This document shows positions 44,861 through 54,109 of a DNA stretch of 64,000 nucleotides, piece after piece (position 1 is the first letter of the stretch; each line of letters begins with the position of its first letter). The DNA is taken from contig NZ_CP012669.1 in the NCBI RefSeq assembly GCF_001281485.1, positions 1,550,001 to 1,614,000 on the forward strand, written 5' to 3'. The notes below the pieces were generated by a model. That model saw nothing but the letters and a program-made list of their open reading frames with translations, was not told where the DNA came from and made no database searches. The stretch is from Altererythrobacter epoxidivorans. GTDB lineage: Bacteria > Pseudomonadota > Alphaproteobacteria > Sphingomonadales > Sphingomonadaceae. Both the position numbers and the translations under genes were made by a program.

Positions 44861-45295
44861 TCAGAAAGGCAGCGGCTGCAGATCGGGAGGAAGCCATCCA
44901 CGCCTCGCCGCAGGGCTGAACAGCGTCTCCCTGCTCCAGAATTCGAGGATCCAGCCCGACTTTGAGAACGGGCTTTCAAGCAAGTCAGCCAGAACATCGG
45001 CAAGCGATGCGTCGGCGTCGTGCCACCCCAGCACCGATCCTGCCGCGCGTAGCGAAGCAATGGTGATCGTGTGGTGGTAGCCTTCGCTCACGGTATTGGG
45101 CGTGCCATGCGCCTCGTTCAGACGCATGATGACGCCGCGCATTGCTTCGGGCTCGGCCAGTTCGGGACGATGGCGCAGCAGGTAGAGCGCAAGGGCGAAA
45201 TGCGCGGCGTGCGTCCATTCCGGTTTCGGCAGGCTGCAATCCAGCGCCCGAAGCGCGAGATGTTCGATCGAACGGTCATCCGGAAATTCGGTCAT
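44861..45295 (-). CDS. Conserved hypothetical protein downstream of the S24 repressor
   Basis: 144 residues, soluble and alpha-helical, no signal. Notable parts: WTHAAHFALALYLLRHRPELAEPEAM, NEAHGTPNTVSEGYHHTITIASL, ETLFSPAARRGWLPPDLQPLPF. The His-rich conserved look suggests an enzyme or metal site, but no family is recognised. It starts 2 nt after the repressor stop, so it is probably cotranscribed and under the same operators. Confidence 0.7.
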   Translation of the reverse strand: MTEFPDDRSIEHLALRALDCSLPKPEWTHAAHFALALYLLRHRPELAEPEAMRGVIMRLNEAHGTPNTVSEGYHHTITIASLRAAGSVLGWHDADASLADVLADLLESPFSKSGWILEFWSRETLFSPAARRGWLPPDLQPLPF

Positions 45296-45297
45296 GA

Positions 45298-45990
45298 TCA
45301 GATCCTGCCGCCTTTCCAGACCACGCGGCCGATCACCTCAAGCTCGTCCGCGGCGACTTCGACCGGGGGATAGGCGAGGTTCTGCGAAAGTAGGGCAAAG
45401 CGCCCTGCACCGACAGAAGCGACGCGCTTCACCATCAAGGTGTCGCCCAGCCGCACGACATGCACCCCATCGCGGAACGCACGCGGCGAGGTATCGACCA
45501 GGATTTCATCCCCGTCGCGCAGCATCGGCTCCATGCTGTCTCCCTCGACCGAAATCGACGAAAGCTGCGCGCTCTCGAGCCCCTGCTCCCTGAGCCAGCG
45601 GCGGGAAAAGCGGAAGTTATCGTAGGAAATTTCCTCTCCCGCGATCGCGCCCGGCCCGGCCGAGGCACCAAGCGGCAGGCGCGGCACGTCGATCCAGTCG
45701 CCGGCCTCATGCTCCAACATCGCCGCGCGGCGCGTGGTCGGCGCGTCGTAACGGGGGTCGGAAAAACGGCGGGTCTCTATCACTCGCGGTGAAATCCCCA
45801 GAAACTCGGCGATCTTGCGCAAGTCCGGCTCGTCCAGATGGCGCGGGCTGCCGCGGGTCACATACTGCTGCAGATAGGCTGGATTGCGTCCGATCAGCCG
45901 CGAAAGCGCAGCCATGCTGGCCCCGCTCCTGCGCGCCATGTCCTGCAATCGCCCGCGCGCTGCTTTCTCGTCTTTCGAGATATCATCCAT
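45298..45990 (-). CDS. LexA-like HTH repressor with S24 self-cleavage domain
   Basis: 230 residues: HTH of about 70 (GASMAALSRLIGRNPAYLQQYVTRGSPRHL), then a LexA/CI-type peptidase domain with nucleophile S152 (GDSMEP) and base K188 (TLMVKRV), 36 apart as in LexA. A possible Ala111-Gly112 cleavage point (SAGPG) lies in the linker. Two palindromes just upstream suggest autorepression. It may respond to DNA damage via RecA. This is not lexA itself: the HTH is phage/XRE-type. Confidence 0.9.
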   Translation of the reverse strand: MDDISKDEKAARGRLQDMARRSGASMAALSRLIGRNPAYLQQYVTRGSPRHLDEPDLRKIAEFLGISPRVIETRRFSDPRYDAPTTRRAAMLEHEAGDWIDVPRLPLGASAGPGAIAGEEISYDNFRFSRRWLREQGLESAQLSSISVEGDSMEPMLRDGDEILVDTSPRAFRDGVHVVRLGDTLMVKRVASVGAGRFALLSQNLAYPPVEVAADELEVIGRVVWKGGRI

Positions 45991-45996
45991 GAAATT

Positions 45997-46011
45997 TCCT
46001 ATACCATAGGA
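45997..46011. promoter_or_regulatory. Operator 1 of the S24 repressor
   Basis: TCCTAT-ACC-ATAGGA, a perfect palindrome 6 nt upstream of the repressor ATG, in AT-rich DNA. Binding here would block its promoter or initiation. Confidence 0.6.
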
Positions 46012-46015
46012 TTTT

Positions 46016-46031
46016 TCCTAGACAAGTAGGA
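46016..46031. promoter_or_regulatory. Operator 2 of the S24 repressor
   Basis: TCCTA-N6-TAGGA, same half-site as operator 1. Its centre is 19.5 bp from that of operator 1, about two helical turns, so two dimers could bind the same DNA face cooperatively, and could also control the divergent small genes at 46101. Confidence 0.6.
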
Positions 46032-46100
46032 TTTCAAGTGGAACGAATCAGGAACATTGAAGCCGATTCGACTTTTCGAACAGCAACTTGAGGGGAGCTC

Positions 46101-46301
46101 ATGCTGATCCGTTCCATCGAACAATTCCTGCGCCAGCACGACATGCCGGCCACAAAATTCGGGCGCATGGCCGCCCATGACCCGCGATTCGTCCTCGACC
46201 TGCGGATGGGTCGCATCCCGCGTCCGCATACCGAGGCACGCATCCGGCGGTGGATGAGCGAATACCGACCCCGCGCGCAGGAGATCGCCCATGCGCACTG
46301 A
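46101..46301 (+). CDS. Small HTH-like protein divergent from the S24 repressor
   Basis: 66 residues. TKFGRMAAHDPRFVLDLRMG followed by RIPRPHTEARIRRWM looks like a compact Cro-type recognition segment; the protein is basic. GAGGGGAG precedes ATG 46101. Its 3' end overlaps the next gene by 11 nt. It could be a cofactor, antirepressor or DNA-binding partner of the repressor. Homology not certain. Confidence 0.65.
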   Translation: MLIRSIEQFLRQHDMPATKFGRMAAHDPRFVLDLRMGRIPRPHTEARIRRWMSEYRPRAQEIAHAH

Positions 46302-46650
46302 TGTACCGCAGGCAAAGCTGCGCCGCTTCCGCCCGCGGAGAAGCGTGGGAGACAGGGTGCGCGAGGCGGTGCTGATGCTGGCCGAGGCGCAGGCAATCCT
46401 CCTCACCCACGAGGAGAAGGCCTGGGCTTCGATCACCTTTTCAGGGACGCGGCACGAGATGCTGCTCGATTTCGACGGAGCTAATGCGGTGGAGGCAGGC
46501 GAGCGGTTCATTGCCGCCCTGCCCGACCACGAATTCGCCATTCCCGGCCAGCTTGTCGCCGATGCCGCGGTGAGCGAGGTCAGCCACACGCTGCTGCCCG
46601 AGCCGCGCATGGTGGTGACGATTTCGCTCCTGCTATTGCAGGATGCCTGA
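46291..46650 (+). CDS. Unknown small protein paired with the 66-residue HTH-like gene
   Basis: 119 residues. Basic N-terminus (KLRRFRPRRSVGDRVREA), then AEAQAILLTHEEKAWASITFSGTRHEMLLDFDG split, and a hydrophobic end (MVVTISLLLLQDA). No family recognised. Coupled by overlap to the preceding gene. Convergent with the 2-hydroxyacid dehydrogenase gene, 3 nt apart. Confidence 0.65.
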   Translation: MRTDVPQAKLRRFRPRRSVGDRVREAVLMLAEAQAILLTHEEKAWASITFSGTRHEMLLDFDGANAVEAGERFIAALPDHEFAIPGQLVADAAVSEVSHTLLPEPRMVVTISLLLLQDA

Positions 46651-46653
46651 GAG

Positions 46654-47592
46654 TCAGTAACCGAGCCTCGGGTCGAACACCGGCCCGACAGGCTCGCCCT
46701 TCAGATAGCGGTTGAGGTTTTCGATGAAGCGATCGGCTGAACGCATGAACATCTTGTCCTGCGCCCTGCCCGATAGGTGCATGGTCACATGCGCATTCTC
46801 GAGCGTCCACAGGACATCGTCGGATGGCAGTGGTTCGGGCGTACATACGTCCAGGAAGGCACCACCGATCGCCTTCGCCTTCAGCGCCTCGACCAGCGCG
46901 GGCTGATCGATCACCGCGCCGCGCGCGATATTCACCAGCACGGTATCGGATTTCATCGCTTCAAGTTCGCTTGCGCCGATCATCCCGTCCGTTTCCGGCG
47001 TCGCAGGCACGGCGAGGATGACCCAGTCGAATTCGCCCAGCTTGCCGCGCCACTGGTCCGGTGTCAGCACGCCTTCACCGCCCGATCGGCGCACGACCGT
47101 AACCTCGACATCGAATGCCGCCAGCCGCGGCTTGATCAGCTGGCCGATCGCGCCATAGCCCAGCAGCAGTGCCTTGCTGCCTGCAAGCTCGCGCTTGCCC
47201 GGCGAATCCATCAGCCATTCGTGGCGATCCTGCGCGCGCACCACGTCGCGATAGCCCTTGGCGATGTTGAGCATGCCCATGACGACATATTCGGCGATGG
47301 TGATGGCGTTGATCCCCGCACCGTTCGTAACCGTCACATCGCGCTCGATCAGCACGTCCATCGGCAGGAAATCGAGCCCGGCATAGATCGAATTGAGCCA
47401 TTTGAGATTGCTGGCCGCCCTCACGATCTCGATCATCGGCTCCTTCTCGTTGAAGTCGAACCAGCCGATCTCAGCCTCAGGCGCGAGCGCCAGCGCCTCT
47501 TCGCGATTGGCGAAAAAGCTGACGTCGAGACCTTGGGGCAAACGCGGCTCGACCAGCGGACGGATCAGGGCAGACAGGGCAAGCTTGGTCAT
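46654..47592 (-). CDS. D-isomer-specific 2-hydroxyacid dehydrogenase
   Basis: 312 residues from ATG 47592. NAD-binding LLGYGAIGQLIKPRL, catalytic Arg in VNIARGAVID, Glu in CTPEPLP, His in HVTMHLSG. Substrate (glyoxylate, hydroxypyruvate or other) cannot be told. The ATG overlaps the RES-domain stop (ATGA). Longer readings add an Arg-rich segment without homology. Confidence 0.9.
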   Translation of the reverse strand: MTKLALSALIRPLVEPRLPQGLDVSFFANREEALALAPEAEIGWFDFNEKEPMIEIVRAASNLKWLNSIYAGLDFLPMDVLIERDVTVTNGAGINAITIAEYVVMGMLNIAKGYRDVVRAQDRHEWLMDSPGKRELAGSKALLLGYGAIGQLIKPRLAAFDVEVTVVRRSGGEGVLTPDQWRGKLGEFDWVILAVPATPETDGMIGASELEAMKSDTVLVNIARGAVIDQPALVEALKAKAIGGAFLDVCTPEPLPSDDVLWTLENAHVTMHLSGRAQDKMFMRSADRFIENLNRYLKGEPVGPVFDPRLGY

Positions 47593-48047
47593 GTGTGGCT
47601 CCGGTATTTGTCGAACATGGGCGGCCTGTGCAGGCATTCGTCGAAATCGAAGGGCCGCGTGGTGAGCGGCGGAACGCGCGCGGCATCGGGGTGGCGCGGG
47701 TTCATGTAGATGACATCGCATTCCGGCAGGACGCGCGAACGGATCGCGGCGAGCAGGCTAGTCTTCTTGGCCAGCCATTTCTCCACGGCCCCAAGCGTCT
47801 CGGCCTCGTCCGCGTCAGGCATCCGGATCGGCTTGGCATCGATTTCGGTCCAGCCGAGCACATAGTCTGCAGGTGCGTCCTCTCCATCAGCCATGCGATA
47901 GCGCAGCGCGACCAATACGGCGAGGCCCGCCTCGCTGGCGAAACTGACGATGGGCGTGGCGGGCGGTGCGTAACGTGCGCCATGCAGTTCGGCGCCCTTC
48001 CCGTCCAAGGCCACGAATGGCGCACGGGTGAGGCGCCACAGCTTCAC
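47589..48047 (-). CDS. RES-domain protein (putative NAD+ phosphorylase toxin fold)
   Basis: 152 residues. WRLTRAPFVALDGKGAELHGARYAPP, SFASEAGLAVLVAL, IRSRVLPECDVIYMNPRHPDAARV and PFDFDECL reproduce the Arg, Glu, Ser pattern and NP-HPD tail of RES toxins, which degrade NAD+. The usual Xre/DUF2384 antitoxin is not next to it: cysS lies upstream. GTG 48047 overlaps the cysS stop; GTG 48059 is an alternative. Activity is unproven. Confidence 0.75.
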   Translation of the reverse strand: MKLWRLTRAPFVALDGKGAELHGARYAPPATPIVSFASEAGLAVLVALRYRMADGEDAPADYVLGWTEIDAKPIRMPDADEAETLGAVEKWLAKKTSLLAAIRSRVLPECDVIYMNPRHPDAARVPPLTTRPFDFDECLHRPPMFDKYRSHT

Positions 48048-49492
48048 CCGAGCTTCCACTCCCAGCCGAGCGGATCGCCGTCCATCACTTCTACGCCCTT
48101 GGCGGCGAGCTCGTCGCGGATCGCGTCGGAGGTGGCAAAATCCTTCTCCGCACGTGCTTCCTTGCGGCGAACGAGCGCAGCGTCGATCTCTTCCTCGGTA
48201 ATTTCGGCACCATTGGGGCGGATACGGAGGTCTGCGCGGGTCAGATCGAACAGGTCGAGGCCGAGCACGGCATCCATCTCCTCGACGACGGCGCGTTTCA
48301 CGCCGGCATCGACTTTTTTCACCGCCAGCGCCTCTTCCAGTGCTGTGAGCGCGATCGGCGTATTCAGATCATCCGACATGGCCGCATCGAACTTCTCGCG
48401 AACGGGTGCGAATTTCTGGTGCGAGGCATCGCCTGCCTCGGCATCCTTCAGCCGTTCGACCGCCATCACGATCCGTTTGAGGCGCGTCAGCGCGGCACCA
48501 AGCCCTTCCCAGCTGAACTCCAGCTCGCTGCGGTAGTGCGCCTGCAGGCACATCATGCGGTAGGCCAGCGGGTGGTATCCCTTGTCGATCAGCAGTTGGA
48601 GCCGCAAGAACTCGCCCGCGCTCTTCGACATCTTCCCCGACCTTTCGACGAGGAAGTTGTTGTGCATCCAGATCTTCGCGCCACTGTTCTCTGCGACGTT
48701 CAACCCGTCCGTGCAGCAGAACGCCTGATTCTGGGCGATTTCGTTGGGGTGATGGATCTCGCGGTGGTCGATCCCGCCGGTGTGAATGTCGAAGGGGAAA
48801 CCCAAGAGCTTGCCGCCCATGACCGAACATTCGAGGTGCCAGCCCGGCGAACCCCTGCCCCACGGGCTGTCCCATTCCATCTGGCGCGTCTCGCCCGCCG
48901 GCGTCTTGCGCCAGATCGCGAAGTCGGCGGCGTTGCGCTTGCCCTCAACCGCTTCGATCCGGCCTTCACCGTCCTCGGTCACCGCACGCGCCAGCCGCCC
49001 GTAATCCTCGACCGTCGAAACGTCGAAATAGAGCCCGCTGTCGAGCTCGTAGCAATGCTTGTCCGCGATGCTTTTCGCGAATTCGAGCATGTCGTCGATA
49101 TAGTCTGTCGCGATCGACCACTTGGCCGGTTCGCGAATGTTCAGTGCTTTCACGTCGGCCCAGTATGCCTCGGTGTAATGCTTGGCGATGTCCCAGATCG
49201 ACTGCGCGCGTTCGGCAGCCATCCTCTCCATCTTGTCCTCGCCGGCATCGGCATCGTCGGTCAGGTGCCCGACATCGGTGATATTGATGATGTGGGTGAG
49301 CTTGTAGCCCTTCCAGCTCAGCGTCCGGCCCAGGATGTCGGCAAAGACATAGGCACGCATGTTGCCGATATGCGGGTAATTATAGACCGTCGGCCCGCAG
49401 CTGTAGACGCGCGCCTCGCCTTCATGGACGGGCTGGAATTCCTCCAGCTGGCGGGTGAGCGAATTGAACAGCTTGAGCGGCTTTTGCGTCAT
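48044..49492 (-). CDS. cysS: Cysteinyl-tRNA synthetase
   Basis: 482 residues. HIGH-type motif YPHIGNMRAY, zinc-ligand region with Cys (VYSCGPTVYNY, WHLECSVMG) and KMSKS loop KMSKSAGEF; C-terminal DALR-like domain. Family length 460-490. Coupled to the downstream RES gene. Confidence 0.97.
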   Translation of the reverse strand: MTQKPLKLFNSLTRQLEEFQPVHEGEARVYSCGPTVYNYPHIGNMRAYVFADILGRTLSWKGYKLTHIINITDVGHLTDDADAGEDKMERMAAERAQSIWDIAKHYTEAYWADVKALNIREPAKWSIATDYIDDMLEFAKSIADKHCYELDSGLYFDVSTVEDYGRLARAVTEDGEGRIEAVEGKRNAADFAIWRKTPAGETRQMEWDSPWGRGSPGWHLECSVMGGKLLGFPFDIHTGGIDHREIHHPNEIAQNQAFCCTDGLNVAENSGAKIWMHNNFLVERSGKMSKSAGEFLRLQLLIDKGYHPLAYRMMCLQAHYRSELEFSWEGLGAALTRLKRIVMAVERLKDAEAGDASHQKFAPVREKFDAAMSDDLNTPIALTALEEALAVKKVDAGVKRAVVEEMDAVLGLDLFDLTRADLRIRPNGAEITEEEIDAALVRRKEARAEKDFATSDAIRDELAAKGVEVMDGDPLGWEWKLG

Positions 49493-49543
49493 GGTGTGCG
49501 CGCTTTGCGGCCCAGCACGGCGCGGGTCAAGCGCCGAGGTGAA

Positions 49544-49571
49544 GCAGCCCGACCATCGCCAGCCGGGCTGC
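49544..49571 (-). terminator. Terminator-like hairpin after the DUF2846-like gene
   Basis: GCAGCCCG (49544-49551) and CGGGCTGC (49564-49571), loop 12 nt, 11 nt downstream of the 49582 stop on the minus strand; a short CTTCACC follows, no strong T-tract. Confidence 0.45.
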
Positions 49572-49581
49572 CCCGATACAG

Positions 49582-50115
49582 TTACTTCGCGGCCTTGATA
49601 TCGGCTGCGCGAAGGGCGCCTTCGCCCAGGTCTTCGTCATCGACAGGCTTCAGCCCGTCGCTCTTCTCGACGAACTCGGCCGCAGTCGAGGGAGACAGGT
49701 CGGGGCGACCGGCCATCAGGCCCATCTTGATCTTGCAGCGGACGAACTGGGTTTCGCCTTCTTCGACCAGCAGAGTAAGGGCGTCTTTCTTCTCGCTCTT
49801 CACCCAGTAATCCTGCTTGCCCGGGTCGGCCAAAACGATCGCGTATTTGCCATTGCCGAGCGAGGTGATCTTGGTCTTGTCGTCCGCAGTGCCCTGGTTG
49901 ACCGTGCAGCCCATGGCCATGCCCATGCCGCCGGGGCGGAAGAACACGATCTGGCCCTTTCCTGCGGGCGGTGCCGGCACGAAAATTGCCGAACCTTCCG
50001 GCGTGTGATCAGCCTTCGCTTCTTCCATGTGATGATCGGCAAACGCCGGTGCAGCGATGATCATTGCTGCGGCCAGAAGGCCCGTCTTTGCTACCCTGTT
50101 AAAGTTCACTTCCAT
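49582..50115 (-). CDS. Secreted DUF2846-like protein
   Basis: 177 residues from ATG 50115, fixed by GGAGGAGA 3-8 nt upstream. Signal peptide ends near APAFADHH; the body has GQIVFFRPGGMGMAMGCTVN, NGKYAIVLADPGKQDYWVKS and TLLVEEGETQFVRCKI, as in DUF2846 proteins of the cell envelope. It overlaps the preceding gene by 17 nt, so the two form a pair. Confidence 0.78.
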   Translation of the reverse strand: MEVNFNRVAKTGLLAAAMIIAAPAFADHHMEEAKADHTPEGSAIFVPAPPAGKGQIVFFRPGGMGMAMGCTVNQGTADDKTKITSLGNGKYAIVLADPGKQDYWVKSEKKDALTLLVEEGETQFVRCKIKMGLMAGRPDLSPSTAAEFVEKSDGLKPVDDEDLGEGALRAADIKAAK

Positions 50116-50740
50116 TCTCCTCCGTTGAACATGCATCGGCGGGTCGATCTCTTTCTTCCCGCACGGTGAATTCGGTATCTTTCGCCAGTTTCGCACTGGC
50201 CAATTGCCCCTCGGGCACTTCGATGTTCTTGCCGCGCACGGCGAGGCCGAGCGGCCCGAGCGGCGTCACCCCTACCGCCATCGCAAGACCGGTCTGGTTC
50301 TTGCCGGTTACGCCCAGCTGCATGCTGCGGAGCGGGATCTGGCGACCTCCCTCTTCGAGATAGAGCGCGGTCAGGATCAGCTCGCCGCCCGCGCCGCTAC
50401 CGCCAGCCTTCTTGGCATGGATCACTTCGCCGATGCCGGGGGTTCCGGCAGGCAGAAATTCGGTGCCTTCAACCACCAGCGGCTCAGCCAGCGTGAGGGG
50501 GAATTTCTGGCCGGTAACACTGCTCTTGCTGTCGAGGGCCTGCCCGATCTGCACCGTCAGTTCGGTCAGCTTCGGGAGAGTGACTGTGCGGGAGATTGCT
50601 CGGCCGCATTTTTCATCGCTCTCAGGCTGCGCAGCGGTCGAGCTTTCCGAATGCGCATCATCTTGCGCGCGCACGAACGCTCCGCTGCAAAGAAGCAGCG
50701 GTAACGACAGAAACGCACAGCGCCTCAACATCGAATTCAT
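50099..50740 (-). CDS. Secreted protein, unknown, partner of the DUF2846-like gene
   Basis: 213 residues from ATG 50740. Signal peptide MNSMLRRCAFLSLPLLLCSGAF ends before VRAQDD; ends with an acidic tail with Cys. Body includes SRTVTLPKLTELTVQIGQAL, FLPAGTPGIGEVIHAKKAGGSGAGG and SMQLGVTGKNQTGLAMAVG. No family recognised. ATG 50731 is an alternative start. The ribosome site is weak. Confidence 0.7.
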   Translation of the reverse strand: MNSMLRRCAFLSLPLLLCSGAFVRAQDDAHSESSTAAQPESDEKCGRAISRTVTLPKLTELTVQIGQALDSKSSVTGQKFPLTLAEPLVVEGTEFLPAGTPGIGEVIHAKKAGGSGAGGELILTALYLEEGGRQIPLRSMQLGVTGKNQTGLAMAVGVTPLGPLGLAVRGKNIEVPEGQLASAKLAKDTEFTVREERDRPADACSTEENGSEL

Positions 50741-50840
50741 AGTAAAGCGACCCCCGAATATGCCGGACGGCACATCCCCTTGGTCGCAATTCTACTGCGC
50801 GCCTCGCACGCAGCAAGTCAAATCATGCGCGAAAGTATAT

Positions 50841-51518
50841 TTATTCGGGGAAGCCAACCCACTCGATCGATTCGGAGATATCGGCGCGCGGTACCTCGAA
50901 AGTATTGATCGGCGCTTCCGAGTCGCGATGGCCGATCGCAATCCCGCAAAAAAAGATGTGATCGTCAGGGATAACGACCATTTCGCGGATCTGCGGCGAA
51001 TAGACCGCCCATGCTTCCTGGAAGCAGGTGTCGAGCCCTTCCTCGCGCGCCAGCAGGCCGATGGTTTGCATCCACATCCCGATGTCCGACCATTGCGGCG
51101 GGCCCATGTATTTGGGCGTGTGGACCAGCATCAGGACCGGCGCACCGAAGGCGCGGAAGTTTTCCGCGAACCACATCAGCCGCTTGGCCTTGTCCTCGCG
51201 CGGGATTTCGAGCGCGGCATACATCGTTTCGCCTATGCCGAAGCGGCGCTGCTCGTACGCCCCCTCGAGATCGGGCGGGTAGATATGGTATTCGGGCGCA
51301 TGGGCAGCGCGGCCCTTGGGAAATTCTTCCGCAATCCGCGCGAACAGCTTCTGCATCGGCTCGCCGGTCAGCACCACTGCATTCCACGGCTGCGTATTGC
51401 CTCCACTGGGCGAACGCTGCGCCTTTTCGAGAATGCGCGTCAGCGTCTCGCGGTCGACCGTCTGGTCTGTGAACTTGCGGACGCTACGGCGCGTCGCGAC
51501 GGCTTCTGATACGTTCAA
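50841..51518 (-). CDS. Nitroreductase family protein
   Basis: 225 residues, FMN-binding fold: [41 protein letters not shown], then [26 protein letters not shown] and [16 protein letters not shown]. Reduces nitro-aromatics or quinones with NAD(P)H; natural substrate unknown. Its start overlaps the cobT stop by 4 nt, so it is co-translated with cobT. Confidence 0.9.
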   Translation of the reverse strand: MNVSEAVATRRSVRKFTDQTVDRETLTRILEKAQRSPSGGNTQPWNAVVLTGEPMQKLFARIAEEFPKGRAAHAPEYHIYPPDLEGAYEQRRFGIGETMYAALEIPREDKAKRLMWFAENFRAFGAPVLMLVHTPKYMGPPQWSDIGMWMQTIGLLAREEGLDTCFQEAWAVYSPQIREMVVIPDDHIFFCGIAIGHRDSEAPINTFEVPRADISESIEWVGFPE

Positions 51519-53356
51519 CGCCTTCCCCTCTTCTCATCCTCGAACAGTTCGGCGAGTTGTTCGATAATCGTCCCGCCCAGTTGCTCGACATCCATGATCG
51601 TGACTGCGCGGCGATAGTAGCGGGTCACGTCATGGCCGATGCCGATGGCGACGAGCTGGACCGGAGAACGGTTCTCGATCCATTCGATCACGCTGCGCAG
51701 GTGCGATTCCAGGTAGCCCGCGCTGTTGACGCTCAGCGTGCTGTCATCGACCGGCGCACCGTCGGAAATCACCATCAGGATGCGGCGGTCCTCGCGGCGA
51801 CCGATCAGGCGGTTGTGCGCCCACATCAGCGCCTCGCCATCGATGTTCTCTTTCAGCAGCCCTTCGCGCATCATCAGGCCGAGATTGCGGCGCGCGCGAC
51901 GCCACGGCTCATCGGCTTCCTTGTAGATGATGTGGCGCAGATCGTTCAGGCGACCCGGGTTTGGCGGCTTGCCATCGGCGAGCCATGCCTCGCGGCTTTG
52001 CCCGCCCTTCCATGCGCGGGTGGTGAAGCCGAGAATCTCGGTCTTGACCCCGCTCCGTTCGAGCGTGCGCGCCATGATGTCCGCACTGATCGCGGCGATA
52101 CTGATCGGCCGCCCGCGCATACTGCCCGAATTGTCGATCAGCAGAGTGACGACCGTGTCCTTGAACTCGACGTCCTTCTCGACCTTGTAGGCCATGGACG
52201 ATCCGGGCGAAACGATCACACGCGGCAGTCGCGAGGCATCGACGATGCCGTCTTCCTGGTCGAAATCCCAGCTGCGGTTCTGCTGCGCCATCAGGCGGCG
52301 CTGGAGCCGGTTGGCAAGCCGGGTGACGACGCCCTGCAGGCCGGTCAGCTGGCTGTCGAGATAGGCGCGCAGGCGGTCGAGTTCCTCGGCATCGCAAAGC
52401 TCGGTCGCCGGCACGATCTCGTCGAAACGTTCGGTAAAGGCGTGGTATTCCTGGCCAAGCGGGATCTCGCCCTGCGGACGGTTGGGCCGGACAGGCATCA
52501 TGCCTTCCTCGCCATCGTCGCCGGGGTCACCGTCGGCCATTTCCTCGTCGGAGGTGGCCTCGCTCTCGCCGTCGCCTTCCGCCTCGCCTTCGGCCATTTC
52601 GCCGGCTGCATCGGCAGCTTGCGGTTCGCCCTCGCCGTCCCTTTCCTCATCCTCGCCGTCTTGCTCGTCCTGGCCCTGTTCGTCCTCGCCTTCTTCGGAT
52701 TCGCCCTCGTCCGGCGCATCGGTAGGCTGGGTCAGGTCGAGCTGCTGGAGCATGTCGAGGCTGAGCGACTGGAACGCCTTCTGGTCGTCGAGCGACAGCG
52801 CCAGCGATTCAAAATCGTCGCCGACGCGCTCCTCGATGAAGTCGCGGACCATGTCGACACCGGCGCGGGCGCGCTCGGGGATCGGCTCGCCCGTCAGCTT
52901 CTCGCGCAGCATCAGTGCCAGCGCGGTCTGGAGCGGAACCTCACCCTCGTTCTGAGCGCGCACGATCGGGTCGGAGGCGGTGCGCATCTCCACCGCCGCA
53001 TCGAGGTTGGACCGGATACCGCTGAAATTATTGCTGCCGAGAGCCTCGTAGCGGGCACGTTCGATCGCATCGTAACATGCACGCGCGGTCGGTTCGGGCG
53101 GCGCGTTCTTCCCGTGCAGCGCCTCGTTATGGTGGCGCAGGCGCAGGGCGAAACTGTCGGCAAATCCGCGCGCCTCGCGCACCTGTTCGGGCGGCAGGTT
53201 GCGCGATGGCAGGGGCACGCGGAAATTCTTGCCGCTTTGCGAAGGCGCGTCCGCGCTCCACGCAACCTCGACCTCTGCCTCGCGTGCAATAGCGCGGCTG
53301 GCGCCGGTCAGCGCCTGCTTGAACTTGTCGAGGGGAGTCTCTTCGGCCAAGCGCAA
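51515..53356 (-). CDS. cobT: CobT-like cobaltochelatase subunit
   Basis: In aerobic B12 synthesis CobT works with CobS and CobN to insert cobalt. 613 residues: N-terminal helical region, a very acidic low-complexity stretch at about 210-290, and a C-terminal VWA domain with [14 protein letters not shown]. Neither cobS nor cobN is in the window and no cobalamin riboswitch is visible, so the partner is elsewhere or the protein has another MoxR/VWA-type role. The tal gene is 7 nt upstream. Confidence 0.9.
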   Translation of the reverse strand: MRLAEETPLDKFKQALTGASRAIAREAEVEVAWSADAPSQSGKNFRVPLPSRNLPPEQVREARGFADSFALRLRHHNEALHGKNAPPEPTARACYDAIERARYEALGSNNFSGIRSNLDAAVEMRTASDPIVRAQNEGEVPLQTALALMLREKLTGEPIPERARAGVDMVRDFIEERVGDDFESLALSLDDQKAFQSLSLDMLQQLDLTQPTDAPDEGESEEGEDEQGQDEQDGEDEERDGEGEPQAADAAGEMAEGEAEGDGESEATSDEEMADGDPGDDGEEGMMPVRPNRPQGEIPLGQEYHAFTERFDEIVPATELCDAEELDRLRAYLDSQLTGLQGVVTRLANRLQRRLMAQQNRSWDFDQEDGIVDASRLPRVIVSPGSSMAYKVEKDVEFKDTVVTLLIDNSGSMRGRPISIAAISADIMARTLERSGVKTEILGFTTRAWKGGQSREAWLADGKPPNPGRLNDLRHIIYKEADEPWRRARRNLGLMMREGLLKENIDGEALMWAHNRLIGRREDRRILMVISDGAPVDDSTLSVNSAGYLESHLRSVIEWIENRSPVQLVAIGIGHDVTRYYRRAVTIMDVEQLGGTIIEQLAELFEDEKRGRR

Positions 53357-53363
53357 TCCGCTC

Positions 53364-54017
53364 TTACAGGATCGACTGTCCGGTCGCTTCCCAATCCTTC
53401 AGGAAGCCTTCGATGCCCTTGTCGGTCAGGACGTGGTTGAACAGCTGCTTGATGACCTTGGGCGGTGCCGTCATGACGTCGGCCCCGATGCGTGCGCTTT
53501 CGAGCACGTGGGTCACGTGGCGGACGCTGGCGACGAGGATTTCGGTTTCGAAATCGTAATTGTCGTAGATCAGGCGAATGTCGCTGATCAGTTCCATCCC
53601 GTCGAAGCCATTGTCGTCATGTCGGCCGACGAAGGGCGAGACGAAAGTCGCACCCGCCTTGGCCGCGAGCAGCGCCTGGTTTGCGCTGAAACAGAGGGTG
53701 ACGTTGACCATCGTGCCGTCGCCGGTCAGCGCCTTGCAGGTCTTGAGCCCGTCGATCGTCAGCGGAACCTTGATGCAGACATTGTCGGCCAGCTTGCGCA
53801 GCACCTCTGCCTCTTTCATCATGGTTTCGTGGTCGAGCGCGACGACTTCAGCCGAGACCGGACCATCGACGATGGCGCAGATTTCCTTCGTCACTTCCAT
53901 GAAATCGCGACCCGACTTCGCGATCAGCGATGGATTGGTGGTCACGCCGTCGAGCAGGCCGGTCGCGGCCAGTTCCTTGATGTCGTCGATTTCGGCAGTG
54001 TCGGCGAAGAATTTCAT
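53364..54017 (-). CDS. Fructose-6-phosphate aldolase / transaldolase (TalC-like)
   Basis: 217 residues, the short TalC/FSA form. [36 protein letters not shown] and the Schiff-base Lys in [39 protein letters not shown] is canonical. Links sugar-phosphate interconversion to the pentose phosphate pathway. Transaldolase or FSA activity cannot be separated by eye. Confidence 0.93.
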   Translation of the reverse strand: MKFFADTAEIDDIKELAATGLLDGVTTNPSLIAKSGRDFMEVTKEICAIVDGPVSAEVVALDHETMMKEAEVLRKLADNVCIKVPLTIDGLKTCKALTGDGTMVNVTLCFSANQALLAAKAGATFVSPFVGRHDDNGFDGMELISDIRLIYDNYDFETEILVASVRHVTHVLESARIGADVMTAPPKVIKQLFNHVLTDKGIEGFLKDWEATGQSIL

Positions 54018-54109
54018 TGGTGCGGCGCTCCAGCGTCAGGAAAGTGATTCCCCGACGCTATAGCGCGCCAGTCCGTTGACGCCACCCTGACGAAAATCTT
54101 TGTCGCCCT

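Noticed and set aside
53357..53363. Cobalamin riboswitch upstream of cobT
   Set aside because: Only 7 nt between tal and cobT; no room.
51557..53440. 627-codon plus-strand frame with a very hydrophobic stretch
   Set aside because: Antisense to cobT; the hydrophobic part mirrors the acidic repeat (GAC/GAG read backwards).
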